From Aurantiochytrium sp. KH105 (Eukaryota > Sar > Bigyra > Thraustochytrida > Thraustochytriidae): a stretch of DNA of 64,000 nt. The notes beneath the pieces are model-generated. The model saw only the letters and a list, made by a program, of their open reading frames with translations. It did not search any database and was not told the origin of the DNA. Each line of letters starts with the position of its first letter. Position 1 is the first letter of the stretch. Made by a program: the position numbers and the translations under genes. Of this stretch, positions 40,735-50,389 are shown in pieces. The stretch spans positions 88,665 to 152,664 of the forward strand of contig BGKB01000178.1 in NCBI GenBank assembly GCA_003116975.1. Direction: 5' to 3'.

Positions 40735-42645
40735 ATGCAGGACGGCGACGTCTCGTTAACCTCGCTTAGGATACGGAAAAGGACGAGAACGGGCAACAGC
40801 AAGAGCAGCAAGTGCCGAACATCGAGGACTGCACAGCTGGTCGCGTTGCTTGCCCTGGCAACATGCAGTACAAAATGCGCAGGATTCGTATGTGCCGGCG
40901 ATGGCCTCACGTGCGCCAAACCCGAAGGCCTGAATTTGTGCGATGACATCACATATGAAGCATGCCAGACAGAAGAGACGTGGGCCGCACAAGAGGCTTT
41001 GGCCTTGGCTCGTCTTGAGAGAATTATGGATCTCTACGGTCCAATTGTGAACCGGAGCGAAGAGTGCGTCGATGTGATTCGCAAGTTCCAGTGTGCCGCC
41101 GTGTTTTCCGCCTGCGAAGGCTTTGAAGATAAGGCCGACTTGGTGTGCTCGTCCGAATGCGAGGCCGTACGCGAGACTTGTAGCACGGACGGCACGCGCG
41201 ACACCTCGGACGATTCGGACCTTCCCGAAGTCATCCAGCTCGACTCTCGCGCGTACGGCCTCATTTGCGACACGGGAACGCGGTCTGAGGAAGAGACATG
41301 CTTCGAACTCGACTACACGGGCCCCTCTTATTACCTTTGGGCGATCGGACTTGGCATGGCAGTTCTCTTTTCGTTTCTTAATGCGGTTGCTTTGAATCTG
41401 CAAAAGCTTAGTCTCAACAAGCATGGGGAAGGTGTGCCGGTAATTCGACAACCGTTGTGGATATGCGGGTTCTTCATGCTTCTTCTCGGGTCGGTGATGG
41501 ATTTCATTGCCTTTGGTCTTGCGCCTGCCAGTCTTTTGGCGCCGCTTGCGGCCCTTTCTCTGGTGTGGAATATGGTTTCGACGCCTCTCATTCTTCGCGA
41601 GGAGAAACCCGCGCGCGACCAGATCATCGCGACCATGATCATTTTTGCGGGATGCATCTTGGCTGTGGTTTTTAGCAATCATTCCTCGCCGACGTACACG
41701 CTCGAAGACCTAAAAAATCTCTACAGACGCCAAGCCATGATCGTGTACACGTGCGTTGTTCCTGTCTTGGTTATGTTGCACATGATCACGATTGAAATCG
41801 TCGAGGCATTACCCGCACAGTGGCGAGCGCGAGGCTTTCTCAAGCGCGCCCACCTCATTGGCTACGCCGGGGCTGCGGGCATTGTTGGTGGCCAATCCAT
41901 CATTTTTGCAAAGTCCACGGTGGAGATCTTCAAGTCCGCTATTAGTGGGGCAAAAGGCATCGGAGCCAACGCCGAGACATACTTTATTATTTCGGGCATG
42001 ATTCTGTGCATGCTTGTGCAGATTACGTATCTCAATGGCGGCCTGCTGCACCACGACTCGCTGTCCATCGTGCCCGTGTACCAAGCATACTGGATTCTTT
42101 CTGGAGTGATTGGCGGTCTCGTTTACTTTGACGAGATCACCGGCTTCACCCCGCTTCAACTGGGACTCTTTTCGTTTGGCCTCCTTGTCACTTTCGGCGG
42201 TGTCACCTTCCTGGCGCATCTTGCCGGCAAGGAGCGTCAGACTCCAGTAAGCCCCGCGACCGGTCTTGTTGAAAACGATACCGACGAGTATGAATTCGGG
42301 GATCCGACGCATCTGCACGATCGCCATGTCATGAATGACTACCTCATGGCGAATCCGCGTACCGCTGCCGTCGAGGTCTTACTGGACATGGGCGTCGATC
42401 CCAACAAGGTCGGTCGTATTCTGGGCAAATCGTCTGTACGACTGCGTGTGCAGCGTCACCGACAGCTTGTCCTTGCCGAGATGGGTGTTCGCCCGGAAAT
42501 CGCCAGGAAGATGCTTCGTGGAACCTCTTCGCGTCGGGGCCTGCAAATGCATCGTAGCAGTAGTTATCAACAACAAGAGGCAGACGACCACGCTGCATCG
42601 GGCGCGGCCAATGACAGCCAATCCATCGAAATGGTGCAGCAATAG
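40735..42645 (+). CDS. NIPA-type magnesium transporter with Frizzled-like Cys-rich ectodomain
   Basis: A 636-residue polytopic protein. After a basic N-terminus, a signal-type helix (about 33-50) leads into a Cys-rich ectodomain (50-195). Its spacing resembles a Frizzled CRD: ECVDVIRKFQCAAVFSAC (111-128) then CSSECEAVRETC (138-149). From about 199 come nine or so helices of the NIPA/DMT fold: LFSFLNAVALNLQKLSL, PASLLAPLAALSLVWN, GGQSIIFAKSTVE and the late PVYQAYWILSGVIGGLVYFDE. NIPA proteins carry Mg2+. The C-terminal tail (about 543-600) has two LLDMGVDP/LAEMGVRP motifs like UBA-type or MGV helices. The fusion of an FZ-like ectodomain to a transporter is unusual. NIPA is firm; FZ is from cysteine spacing only. 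Confidence 0.85.
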   Translation: MQDGDVSLTSLRIRKRTRTGNSKSSKCRTSRTAQLVALLALATCSTKCAGFVCAGDGLTCAKPEGLNLCDDITYEACQTEETWAAQEALALARLERIMDLYGPIVNRSEECVDVIRKFQCAAVFSACEGFEDKADLVCSSECEAVRETCSTDGTRDTSDDSDLPEVIQLDSRAYGLICDTGTRSEEETCFELDYTGPSYYLWAIGLGMAVLFSFLNAVALNLQKLSLNKHGEGVPVIRQPLWICGFFMLLLGSVMDFIAFGLAPASLLAPLAALSLVWNMVSTPLILREEKPARDQIIATMIIFAGCILAVVFSNHSSPTYTLEDLKNLYRRQAMIVYTCVVPVLVMLHMITIEIVEALPAQWRARGFLKRAHLIGYAGAAGIVGGQSIIFAKSTVEIFKSAISGAKGIGANAETYFIISGMILCMLVQITYLNGGLLHHDSLSIVPVYQAYWILSGVIGGLVYFDEITGFTPLQLGLFSFGLLVTFGGVTFLAHLAGKERQTPVSPATGLVENDTDEYEFGDPTHLHDRHVMNDYLMANPRTAAVEVLLDMGVDPNKVGRILGKSSVRLRVQRHRQLVLAEMGVRPEIARKMLRGTSSRRGLQMHRSSSYQQQEADDHAASGAANDSQSIEMVQQ

Positions 42646-43184
42646 CGAAGAACCCAACATTATGTTGCACATTCCAAAGAAACAGGCGCATGGAAAGGAA
42701 CTTTAGTGGTGGAGTAAAAGGGAACGACTGGGGCCTAGAGCCTTATTATGACTTCATCCACTTCTTTCCTTCATTAAAATTTCAGATTACTTCCTCTTCC
42801 TCTTTCCCTCCTTCCTTCCGTGCCGATCATGCCAAACGTTGTATTGACTTCCGATCACCGGTCTCATTCTTGATCCCACATGAAAATGCGAAAAAAGTTT
42901 TTTGTTCGTTGGATGTAGGCCCAATGTAGTAAGTAGTATGTATACCAGTGCCCTGTCATTGTCACTAGAAATTATTAAAAAAAAAGAAAAAGAGTGACCG
43001 TGCCTGAGAGGATGCGCCTGAAACTGTCCGGACAACAGCATTTTCGTAATGATTGGCCAAATCCAGAATGTGAAAAGAGTCGCCGTGCTTGAGCCGTTCC
43101 TCGAGGAAGTTGTCGCACAGCCCTTGATGCTCAGACAGGGTCGACCAAACACGAACGCCCAAAGCTGGGGGAGCAGCAGGCACA
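42646..43184. other. Intergenic region before the first EGF-7TM gene
   Basis: 3' flank of the NIPA gene and upstream region of the next one. AT-rich, with CTTCC runs near 42786-42822 and A9 near 42977. No convincing signal-peptide exon for the downstream EGF-like gene was found here. Confidence 0.45.
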
Positions 43185-44306
43185 ATGCCATTGTGCACGG
43201 CCCACTGGCCATCTGCTGCTTGCAGCTACGGTGGCACGTGCAACACCAGCCTCGGCGCATGTGAGTGTGATGCAGGCTTTCTCTCGCGAGGAGATTTCTT
43301 TTTGCAGGACGGCTATGATTGCGTCGTGCCAAAAGCCGCAATCTCTGCCATCTACGTTGTCTCGGTCATCCTCGCAGCCTTCAATTTAACGCGAAGAGTT
43401 CTCGCGATTCGCCGGGTATACAAAGAGCAAAGATCTAAAGGTACAAACCAGGCCTCAGCGCAACAGTCCATGGTCATCACACGCTTGCATGGCCTCAGTC
43501 TGGTGCTCTGTGTTCTTCAGATGATCTCAAGTATTGTCTTTTTAGTTCTTGAGGACGCCTTTATTGGGGAAAACCTCACCAAGACCATCTTGCACATTTT
43601 CTCTGCATTCATGTGCTACTATTGTATATTTGAGATGTGTGCCTTTTTCGCGGAAGCAACAGCACAAGTCACAGCATCGTTGCGTCTCAACATACCATGG
43701 GTGCGTCGTTTTGTTACGCTCACCAGGCCTCCATATCTCGCCATTTGCATTCTCGCTTGTATTGTTGCTCCTGTTGGAATGCTTGTTCAACCATCATCAA
43801 TGATTTGGACGTATGTGCATCTAGGGGGAACACAGACACTTTGTGCGTATCTTCTCACCCTCATCTATGCTAGCACAAGTAAATTTACGGCTTTGCTAGA
43901 ATTTACATCGAGCACAGCGTGTCACGACGCAAATTTCGTAAGAACAACGCAGGCCTTGCGAAATAGAATACTCGTTATTCGCCGAATAGGGTTCATGGTG
44001 AATCTCAGCTGTCAGGGCGGCATAGGATTCATGATTTTATGGCCCTGGGCGCGTGCATTTGTCCCTCTTCAGGTGGCAACGCTTCTATTGGGTTCTGTTG
44101 CAGTGGAGACCCTTTTGTTCCATGTGCTCGACAAGAGACCAACTCGATCTCGAGCGAGTCATTGGAATCATCGCTCCTTGCGGGCAATCGCGCCAAGTAC
44201 GCATGCAACTAGCGACGATCCCGACAAGATGCTTGGTTTGAGTACGTCTCCAGATGCGAGTGATGGTTTTCCACCTAAAAGTAGCCAGACCTCTCAATCT
44301 AAATAG
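43185..44306 (+). CDS. EGF-like plus multi-pass (about 7TM) membrane protein, tandem copy 1
   Basis: A 373-residue protein of unknown function. The N-terminus is an EGF-like module, CSYGGTC then CECDAGF, ending GYDCVVPK. Helices follow near 51-70, 100-122, 134-155, 183-206, 216-234, 262-290 and 294-312, then a Ser/Thr-rich tail. Only about 13 residues precede the first EGF cysteine and there is no signal peptide, so an upstream exon may be missing. However, the paralogue at 45634 begins at the same Met. Motifs shared by the two copies are GYDCVVPK, CYYCIFE, ILxIRRxGF and WPWAR. Third-position G/C is lower than in housekeeping neighbours. A sensor or receptor role is plausible but not shown. 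Confidence 0.75.
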   Translation: MPLCTAHWPSAACSYGGTCNTSLGACECDAGFLSRGDFFLQDGYDCVVPKAAISAIYVVSVILAAFNLTRRVLAIRRVYKEQRSKGTNQASAQQSMVITRLHGLSLVLCVLQMISSIVFLVLEDAFIGENLTKTILHIFSAFMCYYCIFEMCAFFAEATAQVTASLRLNIPWVRRFVTLTRPPYLAICILACIVAPVGMLVQPSSMIWTYVHLGGTQTLCAYLLTLIYASTSKFTALLEFTSSTACHDANFVRTTQALRNRILVIRRIGFMVNLSCQGGIGFMILWPWARAFVPLQVATLLLGSVAVETLLFHVLDKRPTRSRASHWNHRSLRAIAPSTHATSDDPDKMLGLSTSPDASDGFPPKSSQTSQSK

Positions 44307-44538
44307 TCATGTAAGTTATGTATCGCGTAGGAACTCCCAGTTGACCTCATTTCTATGCACGAGCTGCAAGTCGCCAGAGCTCTGAATCGACATATTTGCT
44401 ATCAAATCGAGTCCAAGCATTGGGCATAGTAGCCAGACCTCTCAATCTAACTAGTCATGTAAGTTATGTATCGTGTAGGAACTCCCAGTTGACCTCATTT
44501 CTATACGGGAGCGGCAAGTTGCCAGAGCTTTGAATCGA
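44280..44538 (+). repeat. 148-bp-period tandem duplication over the 3' end of the EGF-7TM gene
   Basis: Copy 1 at 44280-44390 and copy 2 at 44428-44538 are near-identical, starting AGTAGCCAGACC and including a shared GGAACTCCCAGTTGACC. Copy 1 includes the last coding codons and stop of the EGF-7TM gene, and copy 2 lies wholly downstream. It points to a recent local duplication. Confidence 0.9.
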
Positions 44539-45633
44539 GAATATGGACAATCTGTCTGCTCACTCATACCGGTCTTTCTCTAATGTTTGAGGCAGGCACG
44601 ATGTACTAGCCTGAAGGACAAAAGAACATCTCCTTGTTCTATTTATTTTCTTCTTCTTCTTCTTCTTCTTTGTCTACGTTCCAATGTCGTGGTTGCTGAT
44701 CATAGAATCGTTGTCATCACGAGTCTATCTTGCGTGCAATTCGTTGCTTTGTCTATCTGTCTTTCCATTGACCGTCCATCCATCCACCCGTCGATTCTTA
44801 CATTTCTGTTGGAAGGAAGAGTCTTCGAGCAGTTACAAGACTATCCTTGAAGACCAAATCCCGCTTGCATAGGTCGCAAGATGGCTTGCAAGGACGCGAC
44901 AGAGGAAAGAAGGGGCGTCGCGTAGACTTTTGGAAGGAAAAGAAAGTCCGCTACCATGTCGGGCCAGCCTCGCGATCGTTGTTCTCCAGCAGCCTGGCAG
45001 TCCTACTTCCTAATTATACATCTGTATTCGCGCAGACGCAGAAAAGGGTGCTTTTGGCAGGCAGGAAGCCCGTAGAAGAAACCGTCGCTCGCTGATCTGA
45101 AAATCTTGTGGACCCATGTGACGACGTGGCGGCGATCGCGACGACCTAACGAACCTGAAGCGCAAGGACACTATTTTTTATACCCTTGACACTTGGGATA
45201 AAGTTGTCTTTGCGTATGTCCCTGCGACCTCGTCGGATGTTCATCGTGTGACACGCTGACGCGCCGAGACCCGTGCAGGCATGATGAAAATGTTCGTTGC
45301 CGTGAGCATACGTACGCAGTGTCAGTCCTTCTCTCCCTCTCTCTCCCCCTCTTCCCCCCTTCTCGCCCTCCTCCCCGGCTGCTGTGCGTAATGTCAACCA
45401 ACCTCAGGAGTCCTTGGCCGTTACGTATCGGGCCAGACTCGGCCTCGAACTCGGTCATTTATTTACTCACTGTCAAGCCGTGACGAGGATTGTACATGAG
45501 AAAAGGGAGACTGTGCTTGTGAGCCATGCATGCACACAGAAATCGGCCTCATTGCGAAAGTCAAGACCTTTTATCCGAAGCACAGCAGACTTGATTCGGG
45601 ACCAGACGTGGAGAATCCCGCACACGCGCGAGC
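44307..45633. other. Intergenic region between the two EGF-7TM paralogues
   Basis: Starts with the 148-bp tandem duplication. A (CTT)n tract lies at 44650-44671 and CTCTCCCT runs at 45325-45375. No supportable gene; open frames here lack any motif. It may hide an upstream exon of the second EGF-7TM gene. Confidence 0.45.
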
Positions 45634-46713
45634 ATGCCCTCGTGCGCATCGCATTGGCCCTTTCCCGCGTGCAGCTACGGAGGTGAATGCGATACGACGC
45701 TAGGGCGATGCATTTGCAAGCCAGCGTTTCTCGAGCGTGGAGACATGTTTCCATGGCCTGGCTACGATTGTGTTGTCCCGAAATATGTCGTGCTGGCGCT
45801 CTATACAATCGCGCTGGTGCTCGCTCTCTTTAATCTCTTGCGAAGGCTCTCCGCAATGCGGAGACTCACGCGCCAGCGAAAGGCCAGGGCAGCAAAACCA
45901 CACACTGGATCAGGGCATGACACCGTTATGCGTCTTCACACGCTCAGTTTAATGCAATGTGCACTCCAGGTTTCCATGTGTATTGCGTTTGTTGCCTCGC
46001 CAAGCGCCATCGTGGGCGAAGATGTGGCCAAGTCAGTTCTCCTTGCAGCTTGTGGGATGCTTTGCTATTATTGTATTTTTGAAACGTGCGCGTACTTTGC
46101 CAAAACGACAGCACAACTGACGACATTGCTTCATCTCACGATTCCGTCGATCCGTCGTTTCGTTCGGCTTTCCAAGCCCCCATATATTATTTTGTGTCTC
46201 TGCACATTCGTCATTGCGCCTCTGGGTGGGCTTTGGAAGACCCAGACCCACGCGTGGCTATATATGCATCTTTGTGGTGCGCAGCTTCTTGGAGCCTACA
46301 TTTTCGTTTTATTACATGTGAGCAGTGCCAGGTTTCTGTCGCTTTTGCAAAGTCAATCTGCTGCGTCGCCTGTGACGCACGTCCTCCGCGCGAGGATCCT
46401 TACTATCCGTCGTGTGGGATTTCTGCTCAATTTCGGGTTTCAGTTTGGTATCACTTTGATACTCGTGTGGCCCTGGGCGCGTAGCCTCGTGCCCATGATG
46501 GTTGCCTCGGTCCCCATTGGGACCGTTTCCACCGAGACGATTCTTTTTAAAGTCCTCGACACGCGTGCGACTCAGTCTCGAGCGGCTCACACCCACTTGC
46601 CGCCTCGTGGCTCTACCGTTGCCGTTGCGCCGAGCACCAACGCTTCATCCGGAACCCTCAGCGACCACGATGCGTCCGTGCTCTCCACGGCTCCAAAGAC
46701 CGCACCAATCTGA
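45634..46713 (+). CDS. EGF-like plus multi-pass (about 7TM) membrane protein, tandem copy 2
   Basis: A 359-residue paralogue of the gene at 43185, in the same orientation. It aligns along nearly the whole length: an ACSYGGEC/CICKPAF EGF-like start, GYDCVVPK, CYYCIFETCAYFAKTTAQL, RPPY/KPPY loop, ARILTIRRVGF and WPWARSLVP. As in copy 1 the first EGF cysteine comes 13 residues after the Met and no signal peptide is present. Either the N-terminus is exported by the first helix, or a leader exon exists upstream. The tail is Ser/Thr-rich. The two copies have diverged at many loop residues, so the duplication is old. Function unknown. Confidence 0.75.
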   Translation: MPSCASHWPFPACSYGGECDTTLGRCICKPAFLERGDMFPWPGYDCVVPKYVVLALYTIALVLALFNLLRRLSAMRRLTRQRKARAAKPHTGSGHDTVMRLHTLSLMQCALQVSMCIAFVASPSAIVGEDVAKSVLLAACGMLCYYCIFETCAYFAKTTAQLTTLLHLTIPSIRRFVRLSKPPYIILCLCTFVIAPLGGLWKTQTHAWLYMHLCGAQLLGAYIFVLLHVSSARFLSLLQSQSAASPVTHVLRARILTIRRVGFLLNFGFQFGITLILVWPWARSLVPMMVASVPIGTVSTETILFKVLDTRATQSRAAHTHLPPRGSTVAVAPSTNASSGTLSDHDASVLSTAPKTAPI

Positions 46714-47728
46714 CTGCGCTACCCTGATTCGACACCACCAAGCTGACGGTCGATTCGCAAAGGGGGGGCAACCTGACTGCGCTTGACACAGAATCCATAC
46801 TTCCTGACGAATTCGTCCCCATTTCTGTCACCCGCCCAACTCAACGCCCTCCATCGGCCTCCGGCCGCCGGGCCTCTTCTTCGGCCCCGCTCGCTGCCTT
46901 CGCCCCCCAAAGCCAACGTCCTGCGCAGCCTCCTCTCCGCGCCGCCCGCGCTCTGCATGCGCGCCCTCCACGTCGTGCATCCCGCCCTCCTCGGCGTGGA
47001 GCTGCTCTCTTCTTTCTTTCCTCTCTCTTGTCTTCTTCGTCCACTCTTTCCTCTGCAGCGCCCCCGCCAGGCCGCGCCCAAGCCACGCAAGCAGACCAAG
47101 CAGACCAAGCCGCGCGAGCAAAGCCGCAACGCGCCGGCCATCCCCTCGCGGCGGCGCGGCAGCGGGGCGCGGGCGGCGCGCGGGCGCGGGCGCGGGGCCG
47201 GGGCCGGGCGCGCGGCCGAACCGCGGACGCCGGCTCTGCGCGCGCGAGGCGAAGTGGATTCACGTGACCGACCGGATCGGCTGGACTCGATCGCGCAGAG
47301 CGAGCAGCGAAGGCAGGCGGCCAGACCTCGGCGGACGGAGGACGACGCGCAGACGGAGGACGCCCCGGCCGGCCGCAGGGGCTGCAGAGCGAGGGCAGCA
47401 GAGCAGAGCCGAGTCTGCGAACGGGGCGAGCGAGAGCCGGACGTCGAAGTCGCGTCGGGCGGCAGACCGACTGGCAGGGAGGGTGTGCGTGCGTTGGTGG
47501 GAACTAGCCTGCCAGCCTGCCTGCCTGCCTGCCTGCCTGCCTGCGTCCCTGCGTGCGGCTTGCGTGCGTGCGTGCCTGCGTGCGTGCGTGCCTGCTGCCT
47601 GCCTGGAGACCGCGACCGGCACGTGGCGGCGAAGAAACAAAACCGGTATATACATACATAAACGCAGCTCCAAGCGCCCGGGGCTGCGAGGGAGCCCACG
47701 GCTTGGCGTCCATCAAGAAGAGAGTAAG
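46714..47728. other. G/C-rich intergenic region upstream of the sulfotransferase
   Basis: Contains strongly G/C-rich sequence (47140-47240) and tetranucleotide runs of GCCT and GCGT (47509-47605). The sulfotransferase frame is open upstream to 47264, but that part is repeat-derived (CQPACLPACLPAC-like) and treated as leader. No other gene. Confidence 0.5.
47509..47605. repeat. (CCTG)n / (GCGT)n tetranucleotide tract
   Basis: About seven CCTG units followed by interrupted GCGT/GCCT units, about 120 bases before the sulfotransferase start. Confidence 0.9.
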
Positions 47729-49204
47729 ATGCCTTGGCTCGTTCACGATGAGGAAAAGCCCGAGGATGACCTGCTCTTTGTGCATGTGCCGCGGTGCGGC
47801 GGAACCTCGCTCACTAAGCACTACAATGTGGCAAGAAAGTGTCGCAAAGGTCTTTGGCCGTGGCGCAGATTTGGAATGCTGTACTGGTTTTACCGGTATC
47901 GGCTGCTGGAAAAGGCAAATTTTCCATTCATCACCATCGAGAACGCCATTTTCGTGTGTCAGTACACGGTAGCCATCATTCTCTACCTGACAGTGCCAGC
48001 GTATCGCCCCGGAAACGACTGTGATGCCGAGGATACATTTTGCGGCTATGGCGTCACAGCCTACTCACTTTTCGCCACGGGCGCCACGATGTTTCTGGTC
48101 TCAACCTTTCTCGGCACGGCACCATTCATTGGCCGGCAAACGATACTTCGACGCATTTACGCCGTCTTTTTCACGTATGTCTTGTGCAACTGGATGGGAC
48201 GGGAAAAGTGGCTTGTTGGCTGCAATATCAAGGGCTGGTTTGTGCATTTTACAGCTGCGAAAATGCTCAAGTATGAGTCGATTGAAGAGAAAGACCTCGA
48301 GAACTCGTTCGCCATCGTACGCAACCCGTATAGCCGCATGGTCTCCGTGTACATGTACAACCGATTTGGACCGCTCGAGTCTTTCAAAGGCTTTGTAAAG
48401 CGCTGGTGCACCTCAAAACTGGCGCTCTACCGGCAAACAGGAAGCACCGAGGAATGGGATACGTACTGCCACGCGTTACCAATGTTCGAATACACGCACC
48501 TTGATGGAGAACAAATCGTCAAGTGCATCATCAAACAAGAAGAGCTCAAGACGTTGTGGATGCCTGGGCTCAAGATTCAATCACGGCGACACAAGAAACG
48601 CCTCAAGGAAATTCCCCCGAAAGTGGCGGACGCATTGCGGAGCATGCCGCATGCCAATTCTCGCAAGCGAAGCAAGCCATGGTGGGACTACTACGACCAG
48701 GAGCTCGTTGATTTGGTTGCAACAAATTATGCCGAGGACTTTTATTATTTCGGCTATGACATTGCTCTGCCAAATCGCCCAGACCTTAAACCTCCGCCTA
48801 TCGAGCCGCCCCCGAGCATCCGACCTTTTTCGAGCAATCTTGATTTTTCCATCTACAAGGATCAGGATCTCAAGGGTCTTGCCCGACGTGTGAGTTCTCA
48901 AATTTCCACCTCCTCCTCGCTTCGTAGCACAAGTCGTCGTCACGACGAGTCCCGCATGTCCTCGTCTATGGCGACCATTGGCGAGCCTGACACTCGCGGA
49001 TCCTCGCGTCGCATCAAGATTCGCGTGGACTCGCTCGAGACGAGCAAAGACGATACCAAAGAAGCGAATGAGCCCGCGTCTCCTGCGGCCGCTAAGAAAG
49101 CTGTTTCATCATCTGCAGCCACTGTCACAGAAGGAGACCTGAGAGCTCTCGACGCCGAGGATGATGCCGATGCTGCAGCGGGCAGTGTTCTCGACAGGGT
49201 ATAA
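47729..49204 (+). CDS. Membrane-inserted sulfotransferase (Sulfotransfer_2-like)
   Basis: A 491-residue protein with both PAPS-binding motifs of carbohydrate sulfotransferases. The 5'-phosphosulfate loop is FVHVPRCGGTSL (about 17-28) and the 3'-phosphate site is FAIVRNPYSRMVSVYMYNR (about 193-211). Between them lie three hydrophobic helices (about 70-92, 108-130 and 141-157), where normal family members have soluble fold. Downstream HALPMFEYTHLDG, KPWWDYYDQELVDLVATNYAEDFYYFGYD is typical of the C-terminal half. A Pro-rich and Ser-rich cytosol-like tail follows (about 350-491). The start at 47729 (MPWLVHDEEKPEDD) gives a compact N-terminus with no signal peptide. Acceptor sugar unknown. The inserted helices are unusual. 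Confidence 0.8.
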   Translation: MPWLVHDEEKPEDDLLFVHVPRCGGTSLTKHYNVARKCRKGLWPWRRFGMLYWFYRYRLLEKANFPFITIENAIFVCQYTVAIILYLTVPAYRPGNDCDAEDTFCGYGVTAYSLFATGATMFLVSTFLGTAPFIGRQTILRRIYAVFFTYVLCNWMGREKWLVGCNIKGWFVHFTAAKMLKYESIEEKDLENSFAIVRNPYSRMVSVYMYNRFGPLESFKGFVKRWCTSKLALYRQTGSTEEWDTYCHALPMFEYTHLDGEQIVKCIIKQEELKTLWMPGLKIQSRRHKKRLKEIPPKVADALRSMPHANSRKRSKPWWDYYDQELVDLVATNYAEDFYYFGYDIALPNRPDLKPPPIEPPPSIRPFSSNLDFSIYKDQDLKGLARRVSSQISTSSSLRSTSRRHDESRMSSSMATIGEPDTRGSSRRIKIRVDSLETSKDDTKEANEPASPAAAKKAVSSSAATVTEGDLRALDAEDDADAAAGSVLDRV

Positions 49205-49540
49205 TACGCTTATTCATTTTTGCTCACCTTCATTTTTGCTTGGCGCTATCCCCCTTTCTCTGTTCCTTGTCTGTCTCATTTGTACATCTGCTTTGACGAT
49301 CAGGTTTTTATAGATCCGGTGACCTAGGAGTTGTTTTTTTACATCGATATACTGCATACTATGGGCATGGACCAGATGATGTGCTTGCGAGTTTGCGGCT
49401 TGTAAGTTTATCTCCACGCGCGAGTACGCTAGAGATAAAACGGCGCTCACGCCCGCTCGTGTGAGCTGAGTGTGATTCGATCGACGCGGGCGTCGTCACG
49501 AACGCCCCCCAAAAATATATCGCGCGCAAGCGCAGTCAAG
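49205..49540. other. Intergenic region before the SF-assemblin gene
   Basis: AT-richer spacer of 336 bases between two same-strand genes. It contains the 3' flank of the sulfotransferase and a probable promoter, with GTTTTTATAGATCC at 49304 and AAAAATATATCGCG at 49511. No gene. Confidence 0.45.
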
Positions 49541-50389
49541 ATGGAGTCCAAGTACAACGACGATGCGCGACTCGAGACGACGGAGAGCTCCGAGTCCGTG
49601 CTCGCGGCCAAGCGAGGCGAGCTGTCCGCGGCGTCGGAAGGAACCAAGTCGCGTCTGCGCACACTCATGTCGAATTTTGATGCCTTTGAATCGGAGATGA
49701 TCGAGGGCACCCGAACGAGGCGAGAGAAAGATGAACATGTTCTTGTCCAGCTGCAGCGAGAAATGGCCAGCTTGGAACAGGTCTTGCAAACAGAAATGAA
49801 ACAGCGTGTGGAAATGAACCAATCATTGCAGACATGGGCTGGCGAACAGGTGGAACACATTAAGGAGATCCTCTTGCAGAAGATTCAAGACAAAATGGAA
49901 GTCTTGCAGGAAAACATTGACCTCTTGAATGAGAGAGTTGATGACCTGCACGCTCAGCTCGAGCACGAAAAGGTTGCCATTCCGGCCGACATTGAGCGAC
50001 GTGGCGCAGAGCTCACGGAACGTCTTACTGCGTTTCAGGACCGCTTCGAGACCGAGCGACTCTCGAGACTTGAGCGTGAAAAGGTCATCACCGGAAGGCT
50101 TGCAGATCATGAAAACCAGGTTAGCGAGGAACTTGATGCAGAGCGCGGAGAGCGAGAGCAAAAGTACCAGGAACTGCGTGCCGTTTTGGAAGAGAGTATT
50201 ACCTTGCGCAAAGCGCGCACGGAGCGCTTTCACATTAAGATTGAAAAGGAAATTGCCAAGCTCAAGAATGCCATCCAAGAAGAGGCCGTGGTGCGCGAGC
50301 AAGAGGACGATGAAATTGCCGAGACGTTGACACGATATGCTGCAAAACTTCAAGACTCGCTGCGTACGATCAATACGACGGAAGTATAG
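49541..50389 (+). CDS. SF-assemblin / beta-giardin family coiled-coil protein
   Basis: A 282-residue striated-fibre protein. SF-assemblins form the 2-nm filaments of flagellar rootlets. A short non-helical Ser/Thr-rich head (1-35, ending SEGTKSRLRTLMSNF) precedes a long continuous coiled coil to the C-terminus, with typical RREKDEHVLVQLQREM, PADIERRGAELTERL and ERFHIKIEKEIAKLKNAIQEE segments. Length and layout match the family. The presence of the gene implies a flagellated stage (zoospores). The start at 49541 follows the usual short head; upstream open frame to 49472 is leader. Convergent with the mitochondrial carrier, 245 bases apart. Confidence 0.92.
   Translation: MESKYNDDARLETTESSESVLAAKRGELSAASEGTKSRLRTLMSNFDAFESEMIEGTRTRREKDEHVLVQLQREMASLEQVLQTEMKQRVEMNQSLQTWAGEQVEHIKEILLQKIQDKMEVLQENIDLLNERVDDLHAQLEHEKVAIPADIERRGAELTERLTAFQDRFETERLSRLEREKVITGRLADHENQVSEELDAERGEREQKYQELRAVLEESITLRKARTERFHIKIEKEIAKLKNAIQEEAVVREQEDDEIAETLTRYAAKLQDSLRTINTTEV

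Noticed and set aside
46783-47661. 292-residue frame before the sulfotransferase
   Set aside because: Pro/Arg/Ala-rich, built on G/C-rich leader and tetranucleotide repeats; no motif.
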